Shown in pieces: positions 1-7,244 of a stretch of 34,808 bases of DNA (positions are counted from its first letter, which is position 1; every line of letters begins with the position of its first letter). The stretch is taken from positions 1 through 34,808 of the forward strand of contig JAHEBA010000034.1 of NCBI GenBank assembly GCA_024642465.1, in the 5' to 3' direction. The notes under the pieces were generated by a model. It did not search any database and had not been told where the DNA came from. It saw only the letters and a program-made list of their open reading frames with translations. Origin of the DNA: Alphaproteobacteria bacterium (GTDB lineage Bacteria > Pseudomonadota > Alphaproteobacteria > Rhizobiales > Aestuariivirgaceae). A program made the position numbers and the translations under genes.

Positions 1-446
1 AGCGGCGCATCAGGCGGAGTGAAGGTCCCGCACTCCAGGTTGAACCGCGGCTGAACCGGGCCGAGCGGCGCATCCGCCGCAGCGAAGGCCGGCGTATCCA
101 GACCACGCCGGTCATCGCCGACCTGCAGCCTAGGGTCAGGGTCGACAATCGACGCGTAACGTCGAAGAAGCGCCACACCTTCCGGTACAACAACCGTCAT
201 CACGGCAAGCGGTACAAGAAGCGGCGTCCCGGCTTCACCCACTATTACTACGGGTACTGGTACGCGTTGCCGTTCTGGCTTTACGGCTATGACTATTATG
301 AGCCGTACTATGGCGGTGGCGCGAGCGACTGGGACCTGCACGTGGAATGGTGCCACGACCGCTACCAGTCCTACCGCGAGGACCTTGACGCCTACAAGGG
401 CTATGACGGCAAGTGGCATCGCTGCATCAGCCCGTACAGCTACTGA
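1..446 (+). CDS. BA14K-like secreted basic protein (5'-truncated by the window)
   Basis: Only the C-terminal 147 residues lie in the window, read in frame 3 to a TGA at 444-446; the start and any signal peptide are outside. The C-terminal motif W-C-H-D-R-Y-x-S-Y, then G-Y-D-G-x-W-H-R-C, matches the BA14K family (Brucella 14-kDa immunoreactive, lectin-like proteins of Hyphomicrobiales), with the two conserved cysteines about 25 residues apart. Before it are a very basic stretch (RVDNRR, KKRH, KRYKKRR) and a Tyr/Gly/Trp-rich segment (residues about 84-107) that could be a short hydrophobic or surface-binding region. The first 33 residues hold two copies of RRIRRSEG spaced 21 residues apart. Role inferred from the family: envelope or surface protein; no enzymatic function is claimed. 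Confidence 0.6.
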   Translation, partial: RRIRRSEGPALQVEPRLNRAERRIRRSEGRRIQTTPVIADLQPRVRVDNRRVTSKKRHTFRYNNRHHGKRYKKRRPGFTHYYYGYWYALPFWLYGYDYYEPYYGGGASDWDLHVEWCHDRYQSYREDLDAYKGYDGKWHRCISPYSY

Positions 447-470
447 GCGGCCATACCGCTGCACAGAAAG

Positions 471-500
471 AAGCCCCGGTTCCGTTGCGGACCGGGGCTT
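471..500. terminator. Bidirectional intrinsic terminator
   Basis: Perfect 10-bp inverted repeat AAGCCCCGGT / ACCGGGGCTT around a 10-nt centre that can add an inner CCG/CGG pairing. It sits 25 nt after the BA14K stop and 28 nt after the HicA-like stop on the opposite strand, so it lies between convergent genes. The flank read from the minus strand is T-rich (CTTCTTTCTG), which suits termination in that direction at least as well. Confidence 0.75.
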
Positions 501-527
501 TCCAGTTGGAGGAGGCGGGGGGAAAAA

Positions 528-794
528 TCAGAGAGGGAAATCGCGTTCCGGATCGATGCCGCACGTCTCGATGAACTTGCGGACCTGGATCACTTCTTCC
601 TTTGGCAGCGACTTGCCCGGGTTCTGGAAATTCGCGGTATGGCCCTTCAGCGTGACATGCAGCTTGCCATTGCTGGCGTGGCCCATTTCCGCGCCCAGCT
701 CGCCGAACACTGTTTCGATGTCGCGGAAGTGGATGTTCGGGTTGACCGGGTGGGCGAAAAGTTGGTGCAGGACCTTGCGGTGGCGGTGATTCAT
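528..794 (-). CDS. Solitary HicA-like (YcfA) small protein
   Basis: 88 residues. It resembles the HicA/YcfA double-stranded-RNA-binding fold found in type II toxin-antitoxin mRNA interferases: N-terminal helix (KVLHQLFAHP), a strand/helix with RDIETVFGELGAE, a beta hairpin (KLHVTLKGHTANF) and a C-terminal helix (EEVIQVRKFIETCGI). No HicB antitoxin gene lies beside it; the next gene upstream is an unrelated oxidoreductase. The usual Gly-Ser-His loop carrying the catalytic histidine is not present (the segment reads GHASNGK), so RNase activity is doubtful. I chose the ATG at 794 because it gives the family's usual N-terminus; AGG lies 12 nt upstream. In-frame ATGs at 812 and 842 would add poorly conserved residues. 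A perfect FNR/FixK-type box lies 66-79 nt upstream. Confidence 0.6.
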   Translation of the reverse strand: MNHRHRKVLHQLFAHPVNPNIHFRDIETVFGELGAEMGHASNGKLHVTLKGHTANFQNPGKSLPKEEVIQVRKFIETCGIDPERDFPL

Positions 795-859
795 GGTGTC
801 GGTTTGCCTCATGCTGGTTGCGTCGAAGCAAACCCTAACCACCGGGCATACAGTCCGCG

Positions 860-873
860 TTGATCGGGATCAA
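860..873 (-). promoter_or_regulatory. FNR/FixK-type box (anaerobox)
   Basis: TTGATC-GG-GATCAA is a perfect 14-bp palindrome and matches the FNR/FixK consensus TTGAT-N4-ATCAA at all ten defined positions. It lies in the 98-nt gap upstream of the HicA-like gene. Its centre at about 866.5 would be at -41.5 for transcription starting near 825, where a weak -10-like TTAGGG (838-833, minus strand) is present; that leaves a leader of about 31 nt. This is the class II activation geometry of FNR-type regulators. No FNR-type gene is in the window. Confidence 0.6.
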
Positions 874-892
874 AGCGTTTGCGCCAGCAAAA

Positions 893-3352
893 TCAGCACC
901 TGATCTTCTCGTTCTTCGGATCGTAGAAGGGCGCTAGTTGGACGTCGATGGAGTATCGCTTCCAGGCGATCTCGACCTCCCAGTTTCCTGAATCAATCCA
1001 GTCCTTTGTGACGCCGTCTTCACACTTCATGTAGCCCATGCCGATGGACTTGCCGATGCGATGGCCCCAGGCGCCGGAGGTGGTGGCGCCAACGATGACG
1101 CCGTCGCGATAGACCGGTTCCTCGTGGTACATTATCGGCGCGGTCTCGGAGGTGTCCTTCAGCGCCAGGGTGACCATGCGCTTGGTGCGCTTGGGTTCCG
1201 CCTTCTGCTTCAGTAGGGCATCGCGGCCGATGAAGCCCCCCTTCTTGTCCCAGGCGATGGTGAAGCCGAGACCGGCCTGGATCGGCGTATCCTCGTCGGC
1301 GATGTCGTGGCCAAAGTGGCGGTAGGCCTTCTCGGTGCGGCAGTTGTTCATGGTGTGCATGCCGGCATGGGCGAGACCGAACTCGTCTCCGGCGGCAATG
1401 ATGGTGTCATAGACGTGGGTAGCGAACTCGGTAGGCATGTAGAGCTCCCAGCCCAGCTCGCCCACATAGGTGATGCGGCTGGCGCGCACCCGCGCATAAC
1501 CGATTTCAAGCTCGCGGGAGGTGGCAAACGGGTGAGCCTCGTTTGACATGTCCTCGCCGGTGAGCTTCTCCATCAGTGCGCGCGAGTTGGGGCCCATCAG
1601 CGAAAGCATCGGCATGCCGGAAGTTACATCGGTCACCGTGCAAAAACGGTCTCCGATATGGCGCTTGAGCCAGTCGTGGTCGCGGATCTGCGGGGCGGAG
1701 CCGGTGACGACGAGGAACTCGGTCTCGCCCAGCCGGGTGACGGTGAGGTCGGCCTCGATGCCGCCGCGCTCGTTGCACCACTGGGTGTAGACCATCTTGC
1801 CCGGTTCCACGTCGCAGTCCGCCACCGAAACCTGGTTGAGCACGGCCAGCGCATCGCGGCCCTGTACCATGTACTTGGCAAAGCTGGATTGGTCGAACAG
1901 CGCAACCCGGTCGCGCACGGCTTCGGCCTCTGCCTGCGCATAGGGGAACCAGTTCTGGCGGTGGTAGGAATACTCGTACTTCGCCTTGTCAGCCGACGGC
2001 GCAAAGAAGTTTGGCCGTTCCCAGCCGTTCACTTCGCCAAAGCAGGCATGGCGCGCCGCCAGCCGGTCATGGAACGGCGACTTGCGAACGCCGCGTGCCG
2101 TCTCGACTTGGTGATAGGGCCAGTGCATGGCGTAGAGCAGGCCGAGCGACTCGGTGGTGCGGTCGTGCAGGTACTTGGCGTTGGACTGGAACGGGTGCAC
2201 CCGGCGGATGTCGACGTTGACCACGTCCATCGGCGGATAGCCGTTCTTGATCCAGTCGGCCAGCACCTTGCCTGCGCCGCCGGACGACTGGATGCCGATG
2301 GAATTGAAGCCGCAGGCCATGTAGAGGTCACGCACGAATGGCGCTTCGCCGAGGTGATAGCGGTCGTCTGGCGTGAAGCTTTCAGGCCCGTTGAAGAACA
2401 GCGTGATGCCTGCCGTTTCCAGCAGCGGCACGCGGTTGACCGCCTTCTCCAGCACCGGCTCGAAGTGGTCGTAGTCTTCCGGCAGGGTCTCGAACGAGTG
2501 ATCTTCGGTCAGCTGGCCGTTCATGCCCCACGGCTTGGCGACGGGTTCGAAGGCGCCCAGCATCAGCTTGCCGGCGTCTTCCTTGTAATAGGCCCACTCG
2601 TCGGGAATGCGGGTGACCGGCATGTTCGTTGGCAGACCGTCGACCGGCTCGGTGACGATGTAGAAATGCTCGGCTGCATGCAGCGGGATCTGCACGCCCA
2701 CCTGCTGGCCCAGGTCGCGTGACCACATGCCGCCGCAGATCACCGTCTTGTCCGCCATGATGGTGCCGGCCTCGGTCTCGACGCCGTTAACGCGGTCGCC
2801 ATCCTTCAACAGCCGCGTGACCTTGGTGTTCTCGAATATCCTTGCGCCGCGAGAACGCGCGCCGGCGGCATAGGCCTGCGTCACGTCAATCGGGTTCACC
2901 TGGCCGTCTCCGGGCAGGAAGATACCGCCGACGACGCCATCGAGGTTCAGGTGCGGCAGGCGCTCCTTGATTTCGCCGGGCGTGATCACGTCGACCTGCA
3001 GGCCGAAGCTCTTGGCCATCGAGGCGCCGCGCAGGAATTCCTCCAGCCGCGCTTCGGTCAGCGCAACCGAGACGGAACCGTTCTGCTTGAAGCCGGTCGC
3101 TTGTCCGGTTTCCTCTTCCAGACCGCGCATCAGCTCTGACGTGTACTTGGCAAGCTCGGTCATGTTGCGATTGGCGCGCAATTGGCCGACAAGGCCCGCC
3201 GCATGCCAGGTGGTGCCGGAGGTGAGTTGCTTGCGCTCCAGCAGCACCACGTCGGTGATGCCGGTCTTGGTCAGGTGGTAGGCCAGCGAACAGCCGATGA
3301 CGCCGCCGCCGACAATGACGACATCTGCGCGCGAAGGAAGGGTTTTGGACAT
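893..3352 (-). CDS. FAD-dependent oxidoreductase / GcvT-domain demethylase (dimethylglycine or sarcosine dehydrogenase-like)
   Basis: 819 residues in the two-part layout of dimethylglycine and sarcosine dehydrogenases. The N-terminal DAO-type FAD domain starts with GGGVIG (15-20) and has the TTWHAAGL motif (47-54), whose His50 aligns with the histidine that binds FAD covalently in this family. The second half (about 430-740) is a tetrahydrofolate-binding aminomethyltransferase (GcvT) domain, followed by a GcvT C-terminal barrel ([19 protein letters not shown]). Family reaction: oxidative N-demethylation of a methylated glycine, the one-carbon unit passing to tetrahydrofolate. The exact substrate cannot be read from sequence; glycine betaine catabolism or use of a related methylamine is plausible. 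The start at 3352 is preferred over 3373 because AAGGG lies 8 nt upstream. Two inverted repeats precede the gene. Confidence 0.85.
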   Translation of the reverse strand: MSKTLPSRADVVIVGGGVIGCSLAYHLTKTGITDVVLLERKQLTSGTTWHAAGLVGQLRANRNMTELAKYTSELMRGLEEETGQATGFKQNGSVSVALTEARLEEFLRGASMAKSFGLQVDVITPGEIKERLPHLNLDGVVGGIFLPGDGQVNPIDVTQAYAAGARSRGARIFENTKVTRLLKDGDRVNGVETEAGTIMADKTVICGGMWSRDLGQQVGVQIPLHAAEHFYIVTEPVDGLPTNMPVTRIPDEWAYYKEDAGKLMLGAFEPVAKPWGMNGQLTEDHSFETLPEDYDHFEPVLEKAVNRVPLLETAGITLFFNGPESFTPDDRYHLGEAPFVRDLYMACGFNSIGIQSSGGAGKVLADWIKNGYPPMDVVNVDIRRVHPFQSNAKYLHDRTTESLGLLYAMHWPYHQVETARGVRKSPFHDRLAARHACFGEVNGWERPNFFAPSADKAKYEYSYHRQNWFPYAQAEAEAVRDRVALFDQSSFAKYMVQGRDALAVLNQVSVADCDVEPGKMVYTQWCNERGGIEADLTVTRLGETEFLVVTGSAPQIRDHDWLKRHIGDRFCTVTDVTSGMPMLSLMGPNSRALMEKLTGEDMSNEAHPFATSRELEIGYARVRASRITYVGELGWELYMPTEFATHVYDTIIAAGDEFGLAHAGMHTMNNCRTEKAYRHFGHDIADEDTPIQAGLGFTIAWDKKGGFIGRDALLKQKAEPKRTKRMVTLALKDTSETAPIMYHEEPVYRDGVIVGATTSGAWGHRIGKSIGMGYMKCEDGVTKDWIDSGNWEVEIAWKRYSIDVQLAPFYDPKNEKIRC

Positions 3353-3372
3353 GGATGCGCCCTTGGCAAGCA

Positions 3373-3419
3373 TTGCGGATATGGCCGCAACCTAGCAAGG
3401 GCGGCACTCAACCTGCTAG
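3373..3419 (-). promoter_or_regulatory. Two inverted repeats upstream of the oxidoreductase gene
   Basis: TTGCGG-N6-CCGCAA (3373-3390) is a perfect operator-sized inverted repeat beginning 21 nt upstream of the start codon. Beside it is CTAGCA-N16-TGCTAG (3392-3419). They occupy most of the space between the oxidoreductase start and the L,D-transpeptidase stop. They could be operators or leader hairpins; no regulator can be assigned. Confidence 0.3.
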
Positions 3420-3477
3420 AGCCAGAATGTCGAACGCACGGTGAGCCAGATTCAACTCATTGGTGATGGCAGCAGGC

Positions 3478-4110
3478 TCAGCCCTTGTGGCCCAGCACGC
3501 AAACGTCGGTGCCGATGACGGCGGCCTGAAACACCTCGACCACGTCCTCGTTGAGCATGCGGATGCAGCCTGACGATGCGGACTTGCCGATGGAGCCCGG
3601 CTTGTTGGCGCCGTGGATGCGGTACAGCGTGTCCTTGCCGTCCTTGTAGAGATACATGGCGCGCGCACCGAGCGGGTTGTCCGGCCCGCCGGGCATGCCG
3701 TTGGCATACTTCGCCAGCTTGGGGTCACGCTCGATCATTTCGCGCGGCGGGGTCCATTTGGGCCACATGATCTTGCGCTGGATGGTGGCGTGGCCCGACC
3801 ATCCAAAGCCTTCCTTGCCCACGGACACGCCATAGCGCATGGCGCGGCCTGGATCGATCTTCACATAGAGAAAGCGGTTGCGGCTGTCGACCACGATGGC
3901 GCCGGGGTGCAGGTTGTTGGCGTACGGCACGACCTGCTTGCGATGCGACAGCGGAACGATATCGGGGCCGACCGGAAAGATCGGATGCTTGTCGTCCGGG
4001 GTGGCGTAGAACGGCTTGGTGGCGGGTCCGCGTGCTATCACTGCGGGTGCGCACAGCGTCGTGGCAAGGCTTGCGGTTGCAGTCGAGATCAGGGTACGGC
4101 GAGACAGCAT
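3478..4110 (-). CDS. L,D-transpeptidase (YkuD domain) with Tat-like signal
   Basis: 210 residues. The leader MLSRRTLISTATASLATTL has the S-R-R-x-L pattern of twin-arginine signals, then a hydrophobic stretch and a likely signal-peptidase region around APAVIARG, so the enzyme is probably exported to the periplasm by Tat. The catalytic motif is IHGANKP...SSGCIRML, with His166 and nucleophile Cys182, as in LdtA/ErfK/YkuD enzymes. Family role: 3-3 cross-linking of peptidoglycan or attachment of proteins to the wall. A TTG at 4128 in the same frame would add six residues; the ATG at 4110 keeps the Tat motif near the N-terminus and has GGGAG about 11 nt upstream. It is divergent from the rhodanese-metZ operon across a 219-nt intergenic region. 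Confidence 0.85.
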   Translation of the reverse strand: MLSRRTLISTATASLATTLCAPAVIARGPATKPFYATPDDKHPIFPVGPDIVPLSHRKQVVPYANNLHPGAIVVDSRNRFLYVKIDPGRAMRYGVSVGKEGFGWSGHATIQRKIMWPKWTPPREMIERDPKLAKYANGMPGGPDNPLGARAMYLYKDGKDTLYRIHGANKPGSIGKSASSGCIRMLNEDVVEVFQAAVIGTDVCVLGHKG

Positions 4111-4261
4111 GTGCAAGAAGGCTCCCAATTGGGTGACGGCGATCTCAGCCCCACTGTTAAGAGTGAGCGGGCGTTTCAGGCAATATCATGGCGTCAACGA
4201 TCAGCCGTCGTGACTGGTTGCGCCATGAGCCATTGTTCGCTGTCGAATACGCAATGTTCGA

Positions 4262-4291
4262 TTTACAAAACGCGCCAAACGGGTGTATAGG
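4262..4291 (+). promoter_or_regulatory. Predicted sigma-70-type promoter for the rhodanese-metZ operon
   Basis: TTTACA (4262-4267), 18-bp spacer, TATAGG (4286-4291). Transcription would begin near 4298, leaving a leader of about 32 nt before the rhodanese ATG at 4330. The leader has a small CCAG/CTGG hairpin but no riboswitch I recognise. Confidence 0.45.
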
Positions 4292-4329
4292 CAGGGGCTC
4301 GAAATAACCAGAAAACCGGGCTGGCGAAC

Positions 4330-4731
4330 ATGTACAAGGGCGATGTAATCCCGCAGATTGCGTTCGAGGCGTTGTGTTCGAACCCGGATGCCGTGCTCAT
4401 CGATGTGCGCACCAGCGCCGAGTGGGCTTTCGTGGGCGTGCCGGCAGTGGAGCGGTTGCTGACGGTATCGTGGCAGGCGTTTCCGGCCATGCAGGTGAAC
4501 GGCAATTTTATCCAGATGGTGCGCGAGGCTGGCATCAGTGAAAGTGCCGACATCTATTGCCTTTGCCGCTCGGGTGCACGCTCGGCTGCAGCGGTCACGG
4601 CGCTCACGCAAGCCGGCTTCGAGAACTGCTACAATGTGGCCGAAGGCTTCGAGGGCGATCTCGACGGCGAGCGCCATCGCGGCCAAAAGAATGGCTGGAA
4701 GGCACGCGGCCTTCCGTGGATACAGAGCTGA
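4330..4731 (+). CDS. Rhodanese-like domain protein
   Basis: 133 residues, a single rhodanese domain. It has the D-V-R-x-x-x-E-W motif (25-32) and an active-site loop CRSGARS (79-85) with Cys79 as the expected persulfide-forming residue, then the family's typical NVAEGFEGD. Rhodaneses move sulfane sulfur through a cysteine persulfide. The gene ends 4 nt before metZ; a rhodanese directly upstream of metZ is a common alphaproteobacterial arrangement. That context suggests a role in handling sulfur or sulfide around homocysteine synthesis, which is inference. Cytoplasmic, no signal peptide. Confidence 0.85.
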   Translation: MYKGDVIPQIAFEALCSNPDAVLIDVRTSAEWAFVGVPAVERLLTVSWQAFPAMQVNGNFIQMVREAGISESADIYCLCRSGARSAAAVTALTQAGFENCYNVAEGFEGDLDGERHRGQKNGWKARGLPWIQS

Positions 4732-4735
4732 CGCA

Positions 4736-5935
4736 ATGAAGAAATCGGTCAAGGAACCCAACACTGCTAAGTGGGGCGAGTCCACGAAACTGGTGCGCGG
4801 TGGGCTTGAGCGCTCGCATCACGGCGAGACGGCAGAAGCGCTCTATCTCAATTCGGGCTTCGTCTATCCTGATGCCGAAACGGCGGAAGACCGTTTCTCC
4901 GGCGAGCAGGAAGGCTATGTCTACGCCCGCTACGGCAACCCGACCGTGACAATGTTCGAGGAACGCCTGCGCCTGCTGGAAGGGGCAGAGGCGTGTTACG
5001 CCACGGCGTCCGGCATGGCGGCCGTGTGGGGCGCGCTGGCCTGTCAGGTTGAGGCGGGCGACCATATCGTGGCGTCGAAGGCGCTGTTCGGCTCGTGCTA
5101 CCAGATCCTCACCTCCATCCTGCCGAAGTTCGGCGTGACCTCGACGCTGGTGGACGGCGGCGATCTTGATGCATGGCGCGCGGCCATCACGCCGAAGACA
5201 AAGATCTTCTTCCTCGAGACGCCGTCCAACCCGGGCCTGCAGGTGTTCGACATTGCCGCGGTGGCCGGGATCGCGAATGCCAACGGCATCTGCGTGGTGG
5301 TCGACAACATCTTCGCCACGCCGATCGTGCAGAAGACGCTGCCGCTGGGCGCCGACGTCATCGTTTATTCCGGTACCAAGCACATGGACGGGCAGGGGCG
5401 CGTTCTGGGCGGCGCCGTGGTGTCGTCCAGGGAGTTCAAGGAAGAGAAGCTGAAACCCTTCCTGCGCCATACCGGGCCCAGCCTGTCGCCGTTCAATGCC
5501 TGGGTGCTCTTGAAGGGCATGGAAACGCTGAAACTTCGCGTCATGGCCCAGTGCGACAGCGCGCTGAAGGTTGCAACCGCGCTGGAGTCGATGGACGGCG
5601 TGGCCCGCGTGATCTATCCGTGGCTCGACAGCCATCCGCAGGCAGCCCTGTGCCGCAAGCAGATGACGGCTGGCGGCACCATGGTGACCTTCGAACTGGC
5701 GGGCAGCAAGCCGGCTGCTTTCGACATGCTGCGCAAGCTGGCGATCATCGACATCTCCAACAATCTCGGCGACGCCAAGTCCCTGATCACCCATCCGGCC
5801 ACGACGACCCACCGCAATATCGGCCAGCAGGCGCGTGACGAGATGGGGGTGAGCGACGGCATGCTGCGGCTTTCGGTGGGCCTTGAAGAGGTGAACGATC
5901 TGATCGGCGACCTGAAGCAGGCGCTCGGGGCCTGA
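4736..5935 (+). CDS. metZ: O-succinylhomoserine sulfhydrylase
   Basis: 399 residues, a full-length Cys/Met-metabolism PLP enzyme of the MetZ/MetB group. Visible motifs: YARYGNPT (63-70), phosphate-binding ATASGMAA (89-96), VVVDNIFATP with Asp190, and YSGTKHMDGQG with Lys215 as the internal aldimine to PLP. Near the C-terminus, LITHPATTTH is typical of the family. Reaction: O-succinylhomoserine plus sulfide gives homocysteine and succinate, the direct sulfhydrylation route to methionine. I took the ATG at 4736, 4 nt after the rhodanese stop; the frame is open further upstream but there it overlaps the rhodanese gene. A cystathionine gamma-synthase is the main alternative; the neighbouring rhodanese and the MKKSVKEPNT-type N-terminus favour MetZ. 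Confidence 0.88.
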   Translation: MKKSVKEPNTAKWGESTKLVRGGLERSHHGETAEALYLNSGFVYPDAETAEDRFSGEQEGYVYARYGNPTVTMFEERLRLLEGAEACYATASGMAAVWGALACQVEAGDHIVASKALFGSCYQILTSILPKFGVTSTLVDGGDLDAWRAAITPKTKIFFLETPSNPGLQVFDIAAVAGIANANGICVVVDNIFATPIVQKTLPLGADVIVYSGTKHMDGQGRVLGGAVVSSREFKEEKLKPFLRHTGPSLSPFNAWVLLKGMETLKLRVMAQCDSALKVATALESMDGVARVIYPWLDSHPQAALCRKQMTAGGTMVTFELAGSKPAAFDMLRKLAIIDISNNLGDAKSLITHPATTTHRNIGQQARDEMGVSDGMLRLSVGLEEVNDLIGDLKQALGA

Positions 5936-5941
5936 GCCGCA

Positions 5942-6400
5942 ATGCAGATTCGCGTTGACGACCTGCGCGGACCCGAGATCGCCGCGCTTCTTGAAGGTCA
6001 TCTCGCCCATATGCTGACCCTGTCGCCGCCTGACACCGTGCACGCCCTGTACCTCGACGGCCTGCGCGTGCCGGAGGTAACCTTCTGGACCGTCTGGGAC
6101 GGAACCGAACTGCTGGGCTGCGGCGCGCTAAAGCAACTGGCGCCTGATTTTGCCGAGATCAAGTCGATGCGCACTGCACCTGAACATCGCGGCAAGGGCG
6201 TCGGCGAATTCATCCTCAGGCATATTCTCGGCGTTGCGCGCGAGCGGGGCTATGCACGCGTCAGCCTTGAGACCGGCACGCATCGGGACTTCGATCCGGC
6301 GCACCGGCTCTACCGGCGGTTTGGGTTCGAGTATTGCGATGCATTCGCCGATTATGAGATCACCGAGCACAATGTGTGCATGACGCTGGAACTGGCCTGA
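5942..6400 (+). CDS. GNAT family N-acetyltransferase
   Basis: 152 residues, full length for a single GNAT domain. The acetyl-CoA pyrophosphate loop is EHRGKGVGEFIL (about 81-92), with the preceding strand EIKSMRTAP and the C-terminal YRRFGFEYCDAF that closes the fold in ElaA/PhnO-like enzymes. The acceptor substrate cannot be told. It starts 6 nt after the metZ stop and is followed 3 nt later by the LysE gene, so it is very probably cotranscribed with both. Confidence 0.85.
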   Translation: MQIRVDDLRGPEIAALLEGHLAHMLTLSPPDTVHALYLDGLRVPEVTFWTVWDGTELLGCGALKQLAPDFAEIKSMRTAPEHRGKGVGEFILRHILGVARERGYARVSLETGTHRDFDPAHRLYRRFGFEYCDAFADYEITEHNVCMTLELA

Positions 6401-6403
6401 CAC

Positions 6404-7033
6404 ATGATCCTCGATCCCGCGCAGGTGCTGGTGTTCATGGCCGCTGGGATCGCCCTCAACCTGACGCCGGGGGCCGACATGATGTTCTGCCTCGGGCAAG
6501 GACTGAAGTCGGGCGCGCGAACCGGCTTCGCAGCCAGCCTCGGCATTGCCACCGGCAGTGCCGTACACACGCTTGCCGCCGGCCTTGGCCTTGCCGCGCT
6601 GCTGGCTGCAAACCCGGTCGCCTTCGAGGCGTTGAAGTGGGCCGGGGTGGTTTACCTCGTGTGGCTGGCTGTGCAGGCTTTCCGGAGGCCGCTGGAACTG
6701 GACCTGCCTGATGGGGTGAAGCGGGCAGGGCCCTGGCAGGCCTGGCGTGACGGCACGCTGGTCAACCTTCTGAACCCGAAGGTGATCGTGTTCATCCTCG
6801 CGTTCCTGCCCCAGTTCGTGGATCCGGCCCGCGGTTCCAGCCTTGCGCAGTTCCTCTTGCTGGGGCTGATCTTCAACATTACCGGCACTGTCGTGAATGG
6901 CGCGGTAGGCATCGGTGCAGGCTCGGTTCGCAATCTGCTGAGGGCGAATGCGTCACTTGCCCGTGGCCTTGGATATCTCTCCGGCACTGTCTTTCTGGTG
7001 TTGGCCTTGCGGCTGGCCTTCGACCGGCGCTGA
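6404..7033 (+). CDS. LysE/RhtB family amino-acid exporter
   Basis: 209 residues, inner membrane. The N-terminal signature ALNLTPGADMMFCLGQG (about 17-33) is that of the LysE/RhtB family, and there are five to six hydrophobic segments, with LLNPKVIVFILAFLPQF (about 122-138) as the conserved central motif. Family role: export of amino acids such as homoserine, threonine or lysine. Being last in a cluster with metZ, it might relieve excess homoserine-pathway or sulfur amino acids; that is inference. No clear terminator follows. Confidence 0.85.
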   Translation: MILDPAQVLVFMAAGIALNLTPGADMMFCLGQGLKSGARTGFAASLGIATGSAVHTLAAGLGLAALLAANPVAFEALKWAGVVYLVWLAVQAFRRPLELDLPDGVKRAGPWQAWRDGTLVNLLNPKVIVFILAFLPQFVDPARGSSLAQFLLLGLIFNITGTVVNGAVGIGAGSVRNLLRANASLARGLGYLSGTVFLVLALRLAFDRR

Positions 7034-7098
7034 CGGACCCTGCGGCATCTTCGTACGGCACCGGTTGAATTCCTTGACTTGCAGCCCCACATCTGCGC

Positions 7099-7113
7099 TT
7101 GTGCACTGCACAA
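7099..7113 (+). promoter_or_regulatory. Perfect 15-bp palindrome TTGTGCACTGCACAA
   Basis: Seven-base arms TTGTGCA/TGCACAA around one central base, in the 211-nt gap between the LysE gene and the DEAD-box gene and 131 nt before the latter's start. A near-copy (TTGTGCGCCGCACAA) lies at 9507-9521. The shared form TTGTGCRCYGCACAA suggests one operator family. The core TGC-N3-GCA recalls PhaR-type sites of other alphaproteobacteria, but no assignment is possible here. Confidence 0.45.
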
Positions 7114-7244
7114 CAACTATTGGCTGCGTTGTGAGTGAGTCTCATCCGGTCTCAGTTGTCCTAGTTTTCCTCGGTGGCGACCTTGAACCCCGGACAATCC
7201 GGCCATCAAGCGTTCATTGCCCGTTGCCGTCGAAAGGAACCCAG

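Noticed and set aside
1658..2722. A long open frame on the plus strand opposite the oxidoreductase gene
   Set aside because: It lies wholly within a well-supported gene on the other strand, has no recognisable domain, and is the usual by-product of GC-rich codon use. The same applies to 4604-6043 (minus), 19666-21096 (minus) and 27226-28479 (minus).
4292..4329. SAM-II riboswitch before the rhodanese-metZ operon
   Set aside because: Alphaproteobacterial metZ can carry one, but this short leader has only a small CCAG/CTGG hairpin and lacks the SAM-II pseudoknot sequence pattern.
6948..7244. N-terminal extension of the DEAD-box protein
   Set aside because: The frame is open from 6948 but overlaps the end of the LysE gene, lacks similarity to helicases, and a good ribosome-binding site precedes the ATG at 7245.
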